This document shows positions 62,909 through 64,000 of a DNA stretch of 64,000 bases, piece by piece. The notes below the pieces were generated by a model. The model did not search any database. It saw only the letters and a program-made list of their open reading frames with translations, and had not been told where the DNA came from. Made by a program: the position numbers and the translations under genes. The first letter of the stretch is position 1, and each line of letters begins with the position of its first letter. Source of the DNA: JAGVSR01 sp963742405 (GTDB lineage: Bacteria; Pseudomonadota; Alphaproteobacteria; Rhizobiales; Hyphomicrobiaceae); contig CAVUMB010000006.1 of assembly GCA_963742405.1 (NCBI GenBank), forward strand, positions 1 through 64,000. Direction: 5' to 3'.

Positions 62909-64000
62909 ATGCCATTTCGACTTTTGACGCTTTTACTCGCCCTCGTCGGCGCATTTGCCGTGGCGGTGTCGATCTACCAATTGCGCGCTGCGCGAGCCGA
63001 CGTCACCCAGCAGCAGATATCGATTGGCCATATCCCTGCCACGGTCTATCGCGAGCCGGGCGTCCAAAAAGCTCCGGTCGTGGTTATCGCTCACGGCTTC
63101 GCCGGTTCCGAACCACTCATGGTTTCGTTTGCTTACACATTGGCGCGCAACGGCCTGATCGCCGTGACTTTTGACTTCGCCGGCCACGGTCGCAACCCGC
63201 TTCCGATGACTGGCGACATCACCCGCGAAGACGGCGCGACCCGCACTCTTCTCGGCGAAACCGAAGCCGTGCTGGCCTACGCCCGCACGCTCGGTGACGG
63301 CCGCGTTGCATTGCTGGGCCATTCGATGGCATCCGACATCATCGTGCGGGCAGCAGCGTTGCATCCCGACGTGGCCGCGACCGTCGCCGTTTCGATGTTT
63401 TCACCCGCTGTCACGCGGGAAACGCCAAAGAACCTGCTTGTGATTGTCGGCGACTGGGAAGGCTTCTTGAAAACCGAGGCGCTGCGCGTCACTGGTCTTG
63501 TTGCGGCTCCGGAAGTGGCGAGCCCCGGCGTTACATACGGCGATTTTTCTAAAGGAACTGCGCGGCGGGCGACGTTCAGCAGTTACGCGGAACACGTCGG
63601 CGTACTCTACCGACCGGAAAGTCTGTCCGAGGCCCAGCTATGGCTCGACCAGGCATTCGGCGTCTCACGCACCGGCCCGATCGAGATCGCCGAACGCGGC
63701 CGTTGGATCGCGCTGTTGTTTGCCGGCATTGCCCTGCTGGCCAAGCCCCTCACGTCTCTTTTCCCGATGATCGCCGTGCCTCCTGCCGGCGCGGGCCTGC
63801 CATGGCGCAAGCTCTGGCTGCCACTCATCGTCCCGGCTGTCGTCACGCCGCTCATCCTTCGTGTTCTGCCGACGCATTTCCTCCCGGTTCTCGTCGGCGA
63901 CTACTTGGCCTGCCATTTCGGCATGTACGGTCTCGTCACGGTCGCTTGCCTCTTGTGGATGGGTGAACGCGGCCCCTCGCGCCAAGACATCTCGCGGGCT
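62909..64000 (+). CDS. Membrane-anchored alpha/beta hydrolase, 3' end outside the window
   Basis: The ATG at 62909 opens a frame of 364 codons that is still open at the right edge. A first membrane segment (LLTLLLALVGAFAVAVSIYQ) is followed by an alpha/beta-hydrolase domain with VVIAHGFAGSEPL, FDFAGHGRN and the nucleophile elbow LLGHSMAS. After about residue 265 hydrophobic helices follow (WIALLFAGIALLAKPL, LVTVACLLWM), so the protein combines a hydrolase with a membrane region. Substrate unknown. It begins nine bases after the BciB-like gene and is probably co-transcribed. Confidence 0.82.
   Translation, partial: MPFRLLTLLLALVGAFAVAVSIYQLRAARADVTQQQISIGHIPATVYREPGVQKAPVVVIAHGFAGSEPLMVSFAYTLARNGLIAVTFDFAGHGRNPLPMTGDITREDGATRTLLGETEAVLAYARTLGDGRVALLGHSMASDIIVRAAALHPDVAATVAVSMFSPAVTRETPKNLLVIVGDWEGFLKTEALRVTGLVAAPEVASPGVTYGDFSKGTARRATFSSYAEHVGVLYRPESLSEAQLWLDQAFGVSRTGPIEIAERGRWIALLFAGIALLAKPLTSLFPMIAVPPAGAGLPWRKLWLPLIVPAVVTPLILRVLPTHFLPVLVGDYLACHFGMYGLVTVACLLWMGERGPSRQDISRA

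Overview
The window looks like a chromosomal segment of an alphaproteobacterium of the order Hyphomicrobiales (Rhizobiales). Support comes from the gene set and order: murA, a DUF2948 gene, hisD, a UPF0262 gene, a low-molecular-weight phosphatase, maf, yacG and tRNA-Phe in one neighbourhood; hisS-hisZ with a short-form hisG; ppx-rlmE-guaB; a DUF992 protein. GC content is high and most genes are closely packed. An isolated pqqA peptide gene hints at PQQ-dependent (often methylotrophic) metabolism. The genus cannot be fixed from the sequence.

Region 1 (1 to about 14.9 kb) is accessory and scarred. It has tRNA-Ser(CGA), a 2.56 kb IS66-family element with a shattered transposase gene, a sulfatase fragment cut by that element, a PHA synthase, a CBS-domain protein, two small periplasmic cytochromes c, fragments of a third cytochrome c and of an NRAMP transporter, a YaiI-family gene, and three tandem exported arylsulfatases. 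FNR/FixK-like boxes lie upstream of several of these genes, and a candidate small RNA sits between the cytochromes. The region ends at a degenerate 3' half of a tRNA gene (14840-14881), as expected at an old integration site.

Region 2 (15 to 29 kb) is mostly core: folE, an M15 peptidase, ppx, rlmE, pqqA on the opposite strand, guaB, a MAPEG protein, rsmB, two SET-domain proteins, an alpha/beta hydrolase, tspO, guaA (frame-broken), a DUF347 membrane protein, an L,D-transpeptidase, tRNA-Phe and yacG.

Region 3 (29 to 44.3 kb) holds maf, a Crp/Fnr regulator followed by an adenylate cyclase, the hisD block, a DEAD-box helicase with a long disordered tail, murA with small flanking genes, and hisS-hisZ-hisG.

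Region 4 (44.3 to 53.5 kb) is a polyamine module: puuB-like oxidase, agmatinase, a PotFGHI importer, a GntR regulator and a puuA-like ligase. Four exact copies of the palindrome TGTGATCACA lie in its three promoter regions, so it can be read as one regulon.

Region 5 (53.5 kb to the end) has MarR and AraC regulators, small envelope proteins, recQ, a DUF2939 protein, a large L,D-transpeptidase (frame-broken twice), a BciB-type 8-vinyl reductase homologue and a truncated alpha/beta hydrolase.

Several otherwise normal genes (guaA, potI, an L,D-transpeptidase, two sulfatases, the IS66 transposase) are each broken by single extra bases. In every non-IS case, removing one base per break restores a full-length family-typical protein. 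This pattern fits uncorrected insertion errors in the assembly better than biological decay.
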